Source: a virus
Length of the DNA stretch: 26,784 nucleotides
IMG/VR virus record: IMGVR_UViG_3300033144_000519
Span: 1 to 26,784 of that record
Strand: one strand, 5' to 3'
A program made the translations under genes and the position numbers. The notes beneath the pieces are model-generated. The model did no database searches, was not told where the DNA came from, and saw nothing but the letters and a program-made list of their open reading frames with translations. This document shows positions 1 through 8,182 of the stretch, piece after piece (positions within the stretch are counted from its first letter, which is position 1; the number at the start of each line of letters is the position of its first letter).

Positions 1-794
1 TCAGCAGTGTTGTCCTTCTTCACCCTGCTGGTCGTTTTTTGCGTGGTCGAGTAAGAGCCTTTGGTGCCTTCGATTGCGGCGATCAAGCCAGCAAGATTGC
101 GAAAATCCCAGTCCCTGTTTTCCGTAAACTGCTGATAGTCAAAATCCATCAGCGCCTGCTGAATACCACGATTGGTAGCGCCGGTTGTCATCAGCGTAGA
201 GATGTCGGTCTCAGCCGCATTCATCCGCGCCTGACCAAGGTCTTGAAACCGACCAGCTGCCTGCATGTCTCTGGCGCGTTCATCTCCCCAGATGCCAACA
301 GCGCTTTCATATGCTCTTGCATACCCTTCGCCGTACAGGTCGCTGATGCCTTGGAGTGTCTTCTCGCGGTTCTCAGACTGCATGAGAGCCGCTCTGCTGC
401 CACCGAAAGCATTCATGGACGCTGACTTGGCATCAAGAGCACTAGCCTCTCTTGCTCCTTCCTGCCTGATCTCACGAGCAGCTGGGTCCAGTGCGCCCTT
501 GATGTACGGACTCATGTAGTCCTGCATATTGGCATCTGTGAATTGCTGGGTGCCGCGCTCAGTGTACTCACCGGCTTTCTTGAAATAAGGATCGCCAAGT
601 TCACTGGTATGTCCAGCCATCGCCGTGGCTCTTTTTTCGTTCTCTGACAACCCAGCTACGCGCTTCCCGCCATACGCCTCATACCGCTGACTCCCAATTT
701 TACGACCAAGACCTACTGCCTGCTTTGAGGCATCTTCCACCCAACTCGGTGGCTCATACGTTGTCTTGGTTTTCTTCTTGTCGCTGCCGCCCAC
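1..794 (-). CDS. Putative internal virion / DNA-ejection protein (partial, runs off left edge)
   Basis: The frame is open for 264 codons from a GTG at 794 to the left edge, so the C-terminus is missing. I chose this GTG because an AGGAG lies 8 nt upstream; it overlaps the end of the acetyltransferase gene by 41 nt. The N-terminus is Lys-rich (about residues 6-10). The rest is Ala/Gln/Arg/Glu-rich and looks helical. It contains YMSPYIKGALD at about 93-103 and FGGSRAAL at about 130-137, then helical segments ending near DFDYQQFTENRDWDF. This layout resembles structural proteins that I recall in many marine podoviruses between tail fibre and lysis genes, often thought to be internal or ejected proteins. 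The family match is from memory and the ejection role is inferred from position and composition. A generic minor structural protein is the alternative. Confidence 0.6.
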   Translation of the reverse strand, partial: MGGSDKKKTKTTYEPPSWVEDASKQAVGLGRKIGSQRYEAYGGKRVAGLSENEKRATAMAGHTSELGDPYFKKAGEYTERGTQQFTDANMQDYMSPYIKGALDPAAREIRQEGAREASALDAKSASMNAFGGSRAALMQSENREKTLQGISDLYGEGYARAYESAVGIWGDERARDMQAAGRFQDLGQARMNAAETDISTLMTTGATNRGIQQALMDFDYQQFTENRDWDFRNLAGLIAAIEGTKGSYSTTQKTTSRVKKDNTA

Positions 795-1245
795 TAGATT
801 CACTCCTGATGAAGTCGCCGCCTATGTACTGGTAGCCGTGCAGCTCAAACATCTTGTCTTTCAGAAAGACATCCTTGTCTGCTGCCGACACTCCAGCAAC
901 TATAGGTGCATCATTTTCGTCTGCGTAAGCGTGAGTGGCTTCAATGAGCGCCTCAAATGCCCCACCTTTCCGAAACTTCTTCTGCACATACAGCCACTCC
1001 AAGTACATGTACCACTTGGGTGACCACGGAAATTGGTAATTGGTGAGAGCGAGAGTCCCCACCAGCCTTCCAGACACGTCAGCTACGATGACAAAGCCAT
1101 CGATCAGGGTCTGTGTTATCCACTGAATTCCAGTGGCGTGATCGACTGGTGGGTAAGCGCTTCCTTCGTCGTGACACTCTATGAGCAAGCGAGCGATGTT
1201 CGACGCATCTAAGGGCTTAGCCGGTCTGATCTTTACGGTAGTCAT
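754..1245 (-). CDS. GNAT-family N-acetyltransferase
   Basis: This 163-aa protein has the length and layout of a single GNAT domain, which transfers an acetyl group from acetyl-CoA to an amine. It opens with an IRPAKPLD strand and helix (about 6-14). Beta strands follow at FVIVADVSGRLVGTLAL (about 51-67). The acetyl-CoA-binding motif A is LEWLYVQKKFRKGGAFEAL (about 82-100), with R92-K-G-G-A matching the pyrophosphate loop. A GYQYIGGDFIR strand closes the fold. The C-terminal 15 residues are polar and Gln-rich, and overlap the next gene. The start lies just after the stop of the 44-aa peptide gene (TAAAATG), which suggests coupled translation. The fold is fairly sure. The substrate is unknown: a virion protein, a host protein or a small molecule are all possible. 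Confidence 0.8.
   Translation of the reverse strand: MTTVKIRPAKPLDASNIARLLIECHDEGSAYPPVDHATGIQWITQTLIDGFVIVADVSGRLVGTLALTNYQFPWSPKWYMYLEWLYVQKKFRKGGAFEALIEATHAYADENDAPIVAGVSAADKDVFLKDKMFELHGYQYIGGDFIRSESSGRQRQEENQDNV
803..807 (-). promoter_or_regulatory. Ribosome binding site deciding a GTG start
   Basis: The minus strand reads AGGAG here, 8 nt before the GTG at 794. A second in-frame GTG three codons upstream sits too close to this site to use it, so the 794 start is preferred. Confidence 0.6.
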
Positions 1246-1246
1246 T

Positions 1247-1381
1247 TTACCCCTTCTTTGTCAGTTTATTCCATCCTGTGACGATCCAGCCTCTCAGCCA
1301 GTCTTCGTACTTTGGTGGGAGCAGCATGATAATTGCTGCGCCGATGATCATTCCTGTCGCGTTGTCCAGTAAAAATTCCAT
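1247..1381 (-). CDS. Small 44-aa single-span membrane peptide, possible holin-like
   Basis: This short gene fills the only gap between the large fibre gene and the acetyltransferase. It starts at ATG 1381 with an AGGAG 6 nt upstream, overlapping the end of the fibre-gene region, and stops at TAA 1247, one base before the next ATG. The product has a short acidic N-terminus, a hydrophobic segment (TGMIIGAAIIMLLPP, about 9-23), then a Trp- and Lys-rich amphipathic tail (WLRGWIVTGWNKLTKKG). It therefore looks like a single-pass membrane peptide. Its place beside tail and ejection genes would suit a holin, a lysis accessory or an ejection-channel peptide. That role is inference only, and no lysozyme is visible in the window to confirm a lysis cassette. 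Confidence 0.65.
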   Translation of the reverse strand: MEFLLDNATGMIIGAAIIMLLPPKYEDWLRGWIVTGWNKLTKKG

Positions 1382-1382
1382 C

Positions 1383-4300
1383 TTATTCTCCTATTTTCAT
1401 TACGGACATAGCAACGTCTTCAAAAGTCACGTCCCTATCCGTAGCAGAATCAGTTCCAGCCCATAGTTCAACAGTGTCAGCTGCCGTCAGAGCCACAAGA
1501 CCCATGAGGCTTATTGAGCCAGTATCACTACCAGAACTCAGCGACCTGTGAGCATGGACAGGAGAAAGTAAAGTGGCACCATCATTCTTTCTAGCGTCTA
1601 CATGAATCTCATGCCCAACTCCAGCGGCGTTTTTCACAGCAACGCTCGCCATGACAAAATAGACACCAGTATCAGCAATGACGATGTGATCATTAGCATT
1701 CTCTGGCGTCGTGTTGTTGGATGGATCGTCAGTGTCGAAATCTGTTACTTGTACGTCTGCTGAAACATTAAGGGTGAGTGCGTCGGTGTTCTCAGTTACA
1801 GAAATCCCGCCATAGGTTTTCGGCTTGAGCGCAATAAGCCCGGTGCCGTTGTTGTACGTCAGCACGTCGCCATCTTGCGATGCTCCAACCGTCTGGTCTA
1901 CGTCGAACAAATAATTGACGACATTGAACCCAGAAAGACCGGTGATGTTCCAATCGGTCGTGCCTGTGAAGGCTGTGTTGAAGTCCGTATCATCATGGTT
2001 AAATATCGCAGTGTCTGAGTTGGTCGAATCAAAAAACGTAAGGGCTTTACCAACCATGATCTCAATGTTGTTGTCTGGCTGAATTCGCATCGCGACCTGA
2101 CCGTTCACGCCCATGCCTACCGTGCCAGTGACGTATTCAGCATGAATCGCGATGCCGTTCTCCAGCATGTCGGTGAACGCATTGTTGCGCGAATCCTTGT
2201 CAGTGGAATTCATACCAATGCTGCCAAGGACTGCCCCGCCATCTTGCGAGAAGAAGATATATGGATTGTGAGTTTCCGTAGCGTTGTCGTCATCAGCAAT
2301 CAAGTGTATCGCTGTATCGCCATCGTTCCCGCTAATCTCAAAAATTACATCCATGCTGTCAGTCGCATCAAAGGTAATAGTATCAGCGGTTATGACAAAG
2401 CGACCGTTGGCGAGATCAAATTCTCCACCAGAGGTAAGGCGCAAGGTTGGAGATATTGAACTACCATAGTTGTTACCAAGGATGAACTCATTATTTTCAT
2501 CAATGAACTGGGCCATATCAATGAACCAGCCCTTATCGCTTGGACTTTCTATAAAACTAAACATGCGTCGTGATGTTGACGTGGGGATATTGTACTGGTC
2601 AAACAAAACGAGTGGCGTCGTCGCGTCACCCATGTCGCCACTAATGGTAAGCGGTGTATTGCCTGCGGTTGCATTGATTGTCGCTTGGTCATTGATGATA
2701 ACATCGGCGTTTAATGTAGTAAGACCATGAACAGTAGCCGCACCATCGACGTTCAGCGTGCTATCGAAGTCCACCGCTCCAAACACATTCAGGGTATCGC
2801 GCATGACTACAAAACCATCGACATCCAGAGTGCCATCGATGTCAGTTGCTGCTGACGCTATACGAGTCGTCAACCCATCGATGCGAGTCCCGTAACTCGG
2901 ATCACCAACGGTGAACTGCTCTTCTATTAGAGTCTTCATTCTGAGCAGCACCATGCCGTGATAGCGCCAACCATTTGAACCGAATGCGGCTGTGACATTT
3001 CGCGCCCTCATATTGATCACGACCTCATCGTCAGCGGAGTATGTTCGAGCGTCCGAAATCATCGACTGACCGACCGCAGGCGTATCGGAATCGACCACCG
3101 TACCCTTACGATGTACATATGCTATGTCCCAACCAATGGCTGATGACTCCGAACCACCATTGACTGTTTCAGTTAGCTCAAATCCACTCATGAGATTAGT
3201 GCCAGCCATTTCCTGAGTATTCCAGCCAAGGGCAAGAAAGTTAGAGCTGGCACCTACAGTCAGGGGCAATGTCTGGACAATCTCGGTATATTCACTCCCC
3301 GGAGATTCCTCCCATTGTTCTGCTACATAGACTGTCGTATCACTTGTATCTTGTACTCCAGCAGACTCTAAAAAATCGCTGAGCGGGATGGCGATTATTC
3401 TTCTGTGCGTAACATCAAGATCAGCAATAGCCCCACCAGACATTGCTCGAAGTGTAAAGGTGCCGCCTGCGTAGTCCTTAAAAAGATACATGCCCGCAAC
3501 AACAAGATCGTCACCGCTGCCGCCCGCAGCGCGATTACTAGCCACCAGCCAATCTCTAGTGCCATCATGAATAGCAAGTTGCGGGGAAACGAGACCATTA
3601 AACCCTTGGCATCTCATACCGACCATAACAAGCCAATCACCTGCACCCACGGCAACGTGAGTGTCAGATGTTTGGAAAGTCTCTGTGTGGTCGATCTCCC
3701 AAAGAACGGCAGAAGCAGCCCTTTGGTGATTCGGTATATGCGACGACAAGTTAAGGATGAGCGCCGTCTCTTTGGGAACTATGTTGCCAACTGATCCGCC
3801 AGCGACTACTGCTGACTTGTGTTGCGTTGTGATATTCCCCCCAGCAGTATCCGCTTGGAAAAAACCGAGATAACCGTATGGGCTGCCGTGCTTGTCGCCG
3901 GGACCAGCACCTGTCGGATTTGACTGCGAGTCTTGCGAGCCAACCACTTCAACGCCGCCGATTGCAACCCTGTACTGATTAAAGTCGGCAGCACTAGAAT
4001 CATTACTAGTATACAGGGCGCGAACATACATCATGTACCAGTCGCCATGTACCATCCCCGCCTGTGACTGATCCAACCCGTTCTCTGTATCTACGAAAAA
4101 ATCTTCTTCAGAAGTCAGCGACTCGACTGTGGACTCGAAGGTGTACCAGTCCATCGTTTCGCTGGATACTGCAGACTGGTTAAATATAAGCATCTCTATT
4201 GATGCGGCGGCAGCATCAAGCCAATTAACTGGCTGATCATTCTGCATGTTAAGACTGCCATCGAGATAAGTAGCAATAGACGTGATATTGGTTATCAGCC

Positions 4301-5693
4301 CATCAATAATTGTATCGTAGGATGGATCACCAATATTAAACTGCTCTGGGGTTTCTGGGGTTGGAGTAGCGAAGTCAGCATCTGGTATGGAGTACGAACT
4401 CATGCCGGTGTATCGAGCCGTGCCGATAGTCATGCGCACATCGTCTATCCAACCATCGTGTTCAGCTGTGCTTGCATCCAGAGCGCCAATACGGATCGGT
4501 CCCGTTGGTCCACCCATGTCAGCATCAGCTACACCGAAATCACTAACCTCAAAATTGCCATTGAAGTACGCATTGATAGTTCCACTCTCACGAGTTACAG
4601 CCCAGTGATACCAAACTCCAGTGGAGATGCCACCTGAAATTGTACCTACTTCAGCAAACCCAGTTCTGCCACTTTCAATTCTGACACGATAACCAAAAGC
4701 ATCCTGAATAATGGCGTAGGACAATAATTCATCTGGCGTTGTCGCTCCCCACATAGCGAACTGCACATAGCCCGGACCAATAGATGTCTCAAGCGGCGGC
4801 AGTGTATTGAAGCGCACGAAGCCTTCAACAGTCCAGTCGCTCGTGTCAAAATCATAGGCGGCAATGTCAGGGAACGTAACTGAATCACCTGTGCCATCGA
4901 GCAACAATGATGATGCACCAAAGTTAAACTGGTCAGTGTCAATCTGTGCGTTCGCAACAAAGGTAGCGACGGCTGCATTCGCAGACACTTCAGTATAATC
5001 GGTCGCTGCATCAGCACCCTCAAACTTCACCAGCAGCTCAACCCCTGCCGTATCAGCTGCGATCAAGGCAGTAAACTCAAGCAACTCTACAGTTGTACCA
5101 GCGCCATTCAGCCAGTTAATTGAATAACCGTTCGCCAGCTGCAGATGCTGAGCTGCTGGATGCCAACTCAGCTTGCCGTTGGTGTGCTGCCATTCGCCGC
5201 CAGTAGCATTGAACGCCAAGTCAAACTGTGCCTGACCAAACAGGTCAGTATCAGTCAAATCAACAAACGATGTGATGCCAGACGTGCCTGTTGCTTCCCA
5301 CCGGTTGGCAGAGGTCACCCACGTGAGAACTTCAGCATCACTGGGATTGGGTACAAACACATCTGTCAGTTGATCAAGCTCTATTGATGTGCCTGAAGAG
5401 CCGGGTTCAAAGCCGCTGCCATTCCAGACCAGCGTATCGTTTAATGACGGAGTGCCATCGACATCAGACAGGTCAAAGATGCTCTCCGCAGAGATGTTTG
5501 TAATGTAGTTACCAAGGTCGGTGATGTCAGACTCAGTGTGTGAATGAGCCTCGATGTCAGTTCCAGTGTCGAACAGTGAATCGTTGTCTGCTTCCAAAGC
5601 CTGAAAGCGCAGCTCAAGCGCAGAGACAAGCTGACGTATCTCATAGCCACTGAACTTTTCGGTGTTGAATGCTGGAAAGTGAATTTTTGGCAT
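1383..5693 (-). CDS. Large modular tail fibre / tailspike-like protein with LamG-like and C1q-like domains
   Basis: This 1436-aa protein is built from several modules. The N-terminus (1-60) has a helix that could trimerise, then HSHTESDITDLG, a motif common in phage fibres. Residues about 70-160 hold 'LxDLTDV...VLTW' repeats, also typical of fibres. Residues about 220-430 look like a LamG/concanavalin jelly roll (VELLVKFEG, SLLLDGTGDSVTFPD, WTVEGFVRF, GVWYHWAVTRESGTINAYFNG, GWIDDVRM). A block beginning QFNIGDPSY (about 451) recurs as QFTVGDPSY near 930, framing a central beta-rich region. A repetitive shaft with IDGTLDVDG follows. The last 142 residues resemble a C1q/TNF-like jelly roll (IVIADTGVYFVMASVAV, VDARKNDGATLL, DTVELWAG), as found at fibre tips. 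The gene overlaps the nozzle gene by one base (TGATG). Host recognition is the likely role. Which module binds the receptor cannot be told from sequence. Confidence 0.8.
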   Translation of the reverse strand: MPKIHFPAFNTEKFSGYEIRQLVSALELRFQALEADNDSLFDTGTDIEAHSHTESDITDLGNYITNISAESIFDLSDVDGTPSLNDTLVWNGSGFEPGSSGTSIELDQLTDVFVPNPSDAEVLTWVTSANRWEATGTSGITSFVDLTDTDLFGQAQFDLAFNATGGEWQHTNGKLSWHPAAQHLQLANGYSINWLNGAGTTVELLEFTALIAADTAGVELLVKFEGADAATDYTEVSANAAVATFVANAQIDTDQFNFGASSLLLDGTGDSVTFPDIAAYDFDTSDWTVEGFVRFNTLPPLETSIGPGYVQFAMWGATTPDELLSYAIIQDAFGYRVRIESGRTGFAEVGTISGGISTGVWYHWAVTRESGTINAYFNGNFEVSDFGVADADMGGPTGPIRIGALDASTAEHDGWIDDVRMTIGTARYTGMSSYSIPDADFATPTPETPEQFNIGDPSYDTIIDGLITNITSIATYLDGSLNMQNDQPVNWLDAAAASIEMLIFNQSAVSSETMDWYTFESTVESLTSEEDFFVDTENGLDQSQAGMVHGDWYMMYVRALYTSNDSSAADFNQYRVAIGGVEVVGSQDSQSNPTGAGPGDKHGSPYGYLGFFQADTAGGNITTQHKSAVVAGGSVGNIVPKETALILNLSSHIPNHQRAASAVLWEIDHTETFQTSDTHVAVGAGDWLVMVGMRCQGFNGLVSPQLAIHDGTRDWLVASNRAAGGSGDDLVVAGMYLFKDYAGGTFTLRAMSGGAIADLDVTHRRIIAIPLSDFLESAGVQDTSDTTVYVAEQWEESPGSEYTEIVQTLPLTVGASSNFLALGWNTQEMAGTNLMSGFELTETVNGGSESSAIGWDIAYVHRKGTVVDSDTPAVGQSMISDARTYSADDEVVINMRARNVTAAFGSNGWRYHGMVLLRMKTLIEEQFTVGDPSYGTRIDGLTTRIASAATDIDGTLDVDGFVVMRDTLNVFGAVDFDSTLNVDGAATVHGLTTLNADVIINDQATINATAGNTPLTISGDMGDATTPLVLFDQYNIPTSTSRRMFSFIESPSDKGWFIDMAQFIDENNEFILGNNYGSSISPTLRLTSGGEFDLANGRFVITADTITFDATDSMDVIFEISGNDGDTAIHLIADDDNATETHNPYIFFSQDGGAVLGSIGMNSTDKDSRNNAFTDMLENGIAIHAEYVTGTVGMGVNGQVAMRIQPDNNIEIMVGKALTFFDSTNSDTAIFNHDDTDFNTAFTGTTDWNITGLSGFNVVNYLFDVDQTVGASQDGDVLTYNNGTGLIALKPKTYGGISVTENTDALTLNVSADVQVTDFDTDDPSNNTTPENANDHIVIADTGVYFVMASVAVKNAAGVGHEIHVDARKNDGATLLSPVHAHRSLSSGSDTGSISLMGLVALTAADTVELWAGTDSATDRDVTFEDVAMSVMKIGE
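1388..1392 (-). promoter_or_regulatory. Ribosome binding site for the 44-aa gene
   Basis: AGGAG on the minus strand lies 6 nt before the ATG at 1381, inside the last codons of the fibre gene. It is the main support for the short gene being translated. Confidence 0.6.
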
Positions 5694-8182
5694 CAGCGCT
5701 TACCGTGTGCTCCGGCTCTTCCTCTCCAGTGTCCCATACGCCACTTGTCACCCGTACCAGTAGATTCAACCTTTAGCGAAATCTGACGTGCCCTCATGCG
5801 GGTTGACACCTTACGTGTACCCGCTGTAACCGTGTACGGTCCCTTCTCTATCCTGTTCAGGTCGCCCGGATATTTCTTGCCTGACAGGGACACATCGATA
5901 CTTCCTTCGAGCGTAAGGAAGTCTGGGATCAGTTGATCAACGTGCATCAGCTCTTCGCCAGCCGGTGGGATTTCCATATCGAATGATTCAATGTTTGCGA
6001 CCATTGCTGAGCCGTTATCGTCTGTGCCTGTCTCGTGCTGATACAGGTATCGGTCAACGCCTGCTGCATACGCTTTTTCCAACAATGGGGAGCGATCTGA
6101 CCATGCCGTTCTTGCCATTCGCCCTGTGGTCCACGATCCCTCTTCATAATTAAATGCCACGTATCGGTTGACTTCAATCGGACTGATATCGAAGTCTGTT
6201 GTTGTCAGTATCTCAAGCGGTCCTGCTGCCAGATTATAGAATTTGAATTCACCCTCAATGGTTGCTGTCGCCTCTGCATGGAGACCGAACGAGCCACCTG
6301 TGTAGAGAAGAGCCTCAGCAGCCGACAAGTCAAACTGCCACACCTGAATGCCATTCAAGTACACGGTTATCTCTAACAGGTTGACTGACACGGTGATGAT
6401 GTATTTTGTGTCCTGCGCCACTGCCTCGCCCAGCACTGACGTAAAAGTATCAGTGCCCGGATCATTAACAAGAACAGCCTTTGTGCCGCTCGCAACCTTC
6501 TTCCTGATGCGAATCGTGTCAGTAAAGAAGTCAGCCTCGACATAGATGCCCTGAGCATCATCAGAGCTTGTGTCTGGTGTGCCTGTGATCTCGGTACGCA
6601 GAAACACCATGCCACCCCAGTGAGTCGCAGCGCCACCATCTCCATTGAATGCAAACTCAACGGCATACTCGGCTTCAACGGGAGTGATCAGTGGTTCATC
6701 GTTGGTCAGGACATAATCAAATTCATAGCCGTTGTCTGCTGTGTTTTCGATCTCTGTCCAGCCACCTGAGTTGAATACGTAGCTGTAACCAATAGTTCCC
6801 CCACCAGATGCAGCAGCAAGCGAGTACCCCGGTGGAATTCCAAGTGAGAAGTCCTGTTGCGCCCAAGCCTCTGGATCGAAGCTCGGATAGAACCACCACA
6901 CTTCATTGAATTCTCGGTTGAGTCCACCGTAGACCTTTTCTTTCTGATCGTTGTTTAGATTGTCGTACACAAAGTTGCGCACGTCGCAGGGTATGATGCG
7001 CACGATGCCGTCATACATATAAAAATCAGCCTCAGCCATGAACAACACACGGTGATCAATCGGCACTGCACAATTCGCACCCAGTATCGAGACGTTCTCG
7101 CCAACGATGTTCAGACCGAATACAGCAAAGCCACCAACAAATGGCATCGTATGCACGCTCACGTCTGTGAAAATGACGGTCTCAAGACGCGACCTGACGC
7201 CTGCAATAATCTTTGAGCCTGAGTACAATCGTAGATCGCCTGATGTGTTTGTGCTGGTGGGAATCCAGTCGTTCAGGTCTTCAGTAGACGACCAACGAAT
7301 CAACAGTGGATCGAAAGCATCATTGAAAAAATCGTATGCTCCAAGAGCAATCACGTGTCGGTCGCGTTGTGAGACGACCATGTACTTGTTTTTTACAGGA
7401 GCATCACCACCAAGAGCTGCTGCGCGTGCGCCTGTGCCTTTAGATCGATCCCACCAATAAATAGAGCCATCAGTCGGAGATGCCAGCAGGTCTTCACCCC
7501 ACGTGTCCAGTGACCATGTTCTGATTCCCAGAACAAGCGTAGCGCCTGTGCGTGCGTTACCGTAGCCCTCACGACCGTATGGTCCTGTGCTATAGCCTGT
7601 TGCTGTTATCGCACTGGATTCTCCTGCGCTAATGTCGTACTCGTAGCTTGGACTGCCACCTTCGCCTGCACCACCAGTCCCTGCTGTTTCGTCGTCAGTG
7701 ATCTCGTAGTTATCGATATCGATGATCCTATCGACCTTGTACTCACCATCAACCGTAATGGCGCTCGCACCACCGATTATTGCACCGTCAAAGCGCACGT
7801 AGTCGCCAGCAGCAACACCATGGTTGCTATGCTCGACACGCACTCTGGTCTCGCCATCAAAGGTCGTGAACGGCGCTGTGAGCGTCCCTGAGTCCCTGAG
7901 AGGTGTAATGTCGTACAAGGTCTCGTTCTGCCATAGATACAACTTGGCTTCCGTGCCAATGGCTGTCCATCGCTTGGCGTCCAGTGACGACCAGTCCTTC
8001 AGGCGACGACAAGTACCAAGGAACTGTGGTTGCAGTTGAATCCAGCCACCAATTTTCTCAGCCAAGCCCTTACGAAAGCGTACCTTGTCAGCCTTGAACC
8101 ACTGTCCAACGGCACCACGCTCACTCTGTTCTGTGTAGAGACCGGGACCGATTGGCAGTGGAAAGATAACCTTCTGTGTCAT
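5693..8182 (-). CDS. P22 gp10-like tail nozzle / packaged-DNA stabilization protein with inserted lectin-like domain
   Basis: The 829-aa product fits the podovirus nozzle family, whose beta-propeller plugs the tail and holds packaged DNA. Family-like features include the start FPLPIGPGLYTEQSERGA (7-24), WFKADKVRFRKGLAEKIGGW (28-47), and blades with YLWQNETLYDITPLR, TWGEDLLASPTDGSIYWWD, WSSTEDLNDW and FMAEADFYMYDG. The usual run EVWWFYPS (about 428-434) does not lead directly into the next blade. It is interrupted by about 230 residues that look like a separate beta-sandwich, and the core resumes at VNRYVAFNYEEGSWTTGRMARTAW (about 671-694). The ATG overlaps the polyglycine protein stop as ATGA. 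Family assignment is fairly confident from motif order and neighbours. The insertion is discussed in the findings. Confidence 0.8.
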   Translation of the reverse strand: MTQKVIFPLPIGPGLYTEQSERGAVGQWFKADKVRFRKGLAEKIGGWIQLQPQFLGTCRRLKDWSSLDAKRWTAIGTEAKLYLWQNETLYDITPLRDSGTLTAPFTTFDGETRVRVEHSNHGVAAGDYVRFDGAIIGGASAITVDGEYKVDRIIDIDNYEITDDETAGTGGAGEGGSPSYEYDISAGESSAITATGYSTGPYGREGYGNARTGATLVLGIRTWSLDTWGEDLLASPTDGSIYWWDRSKGTGARAAALGGDAPVKNKYMVVSQRDRHVIALGAYDFFNDAFDPLLIRWSSTEDLNDWIPTSTNTSGDLRLYSGSKIIAGVRSRLETVIFTDVSVHTMPFVGGFAVFGLNIVGENVSILGANCAVPIDHRVLFMAEADFYMYDGIVRIIPCDVRNFVYDNLNNDQKEKVYGGLNREFNEVWWFYPSFDPEAWAQQDFSLGIPPGYSLAAASGGGTIGYSYVFNSGGWTEIENTADNGYEFDYVLTNDEPLITPVEAEYAVEFAFNGDGGAATHWGGMVFLRTEITGTPDTSSDDAQGIYVEADFFTDTIRIRKKVASGTKAVLVNDPGTDTFTSVLGEAVAQDTKYIITVSVNLLEITVYLNGIQVWQFDLSAAEALLYTGGSFGLHAEATATIEGEFKFYNLAAGPLEILTTTDFDISPIEVNRYVAFNYEEGSWTTGRMARTAWSDRSPLLEKAYAAGVDRYLYQHETGTDDNGSAMVANIESFDMEIPPAGEELMHVDQLIPDFLTLEGSIDVSLSGKKYPGDLNRIEKGPYTVTAGTRKVSTRMRARQISLKVESTGTGDKWRMGHWRGRAGAHGKR

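Noticed and set aside
39-425. Plus-strand 128-aa frame
   Set aside because: It lies opposite the left-truncated internal virion protein, whose motifs and ribosome site are convincing.
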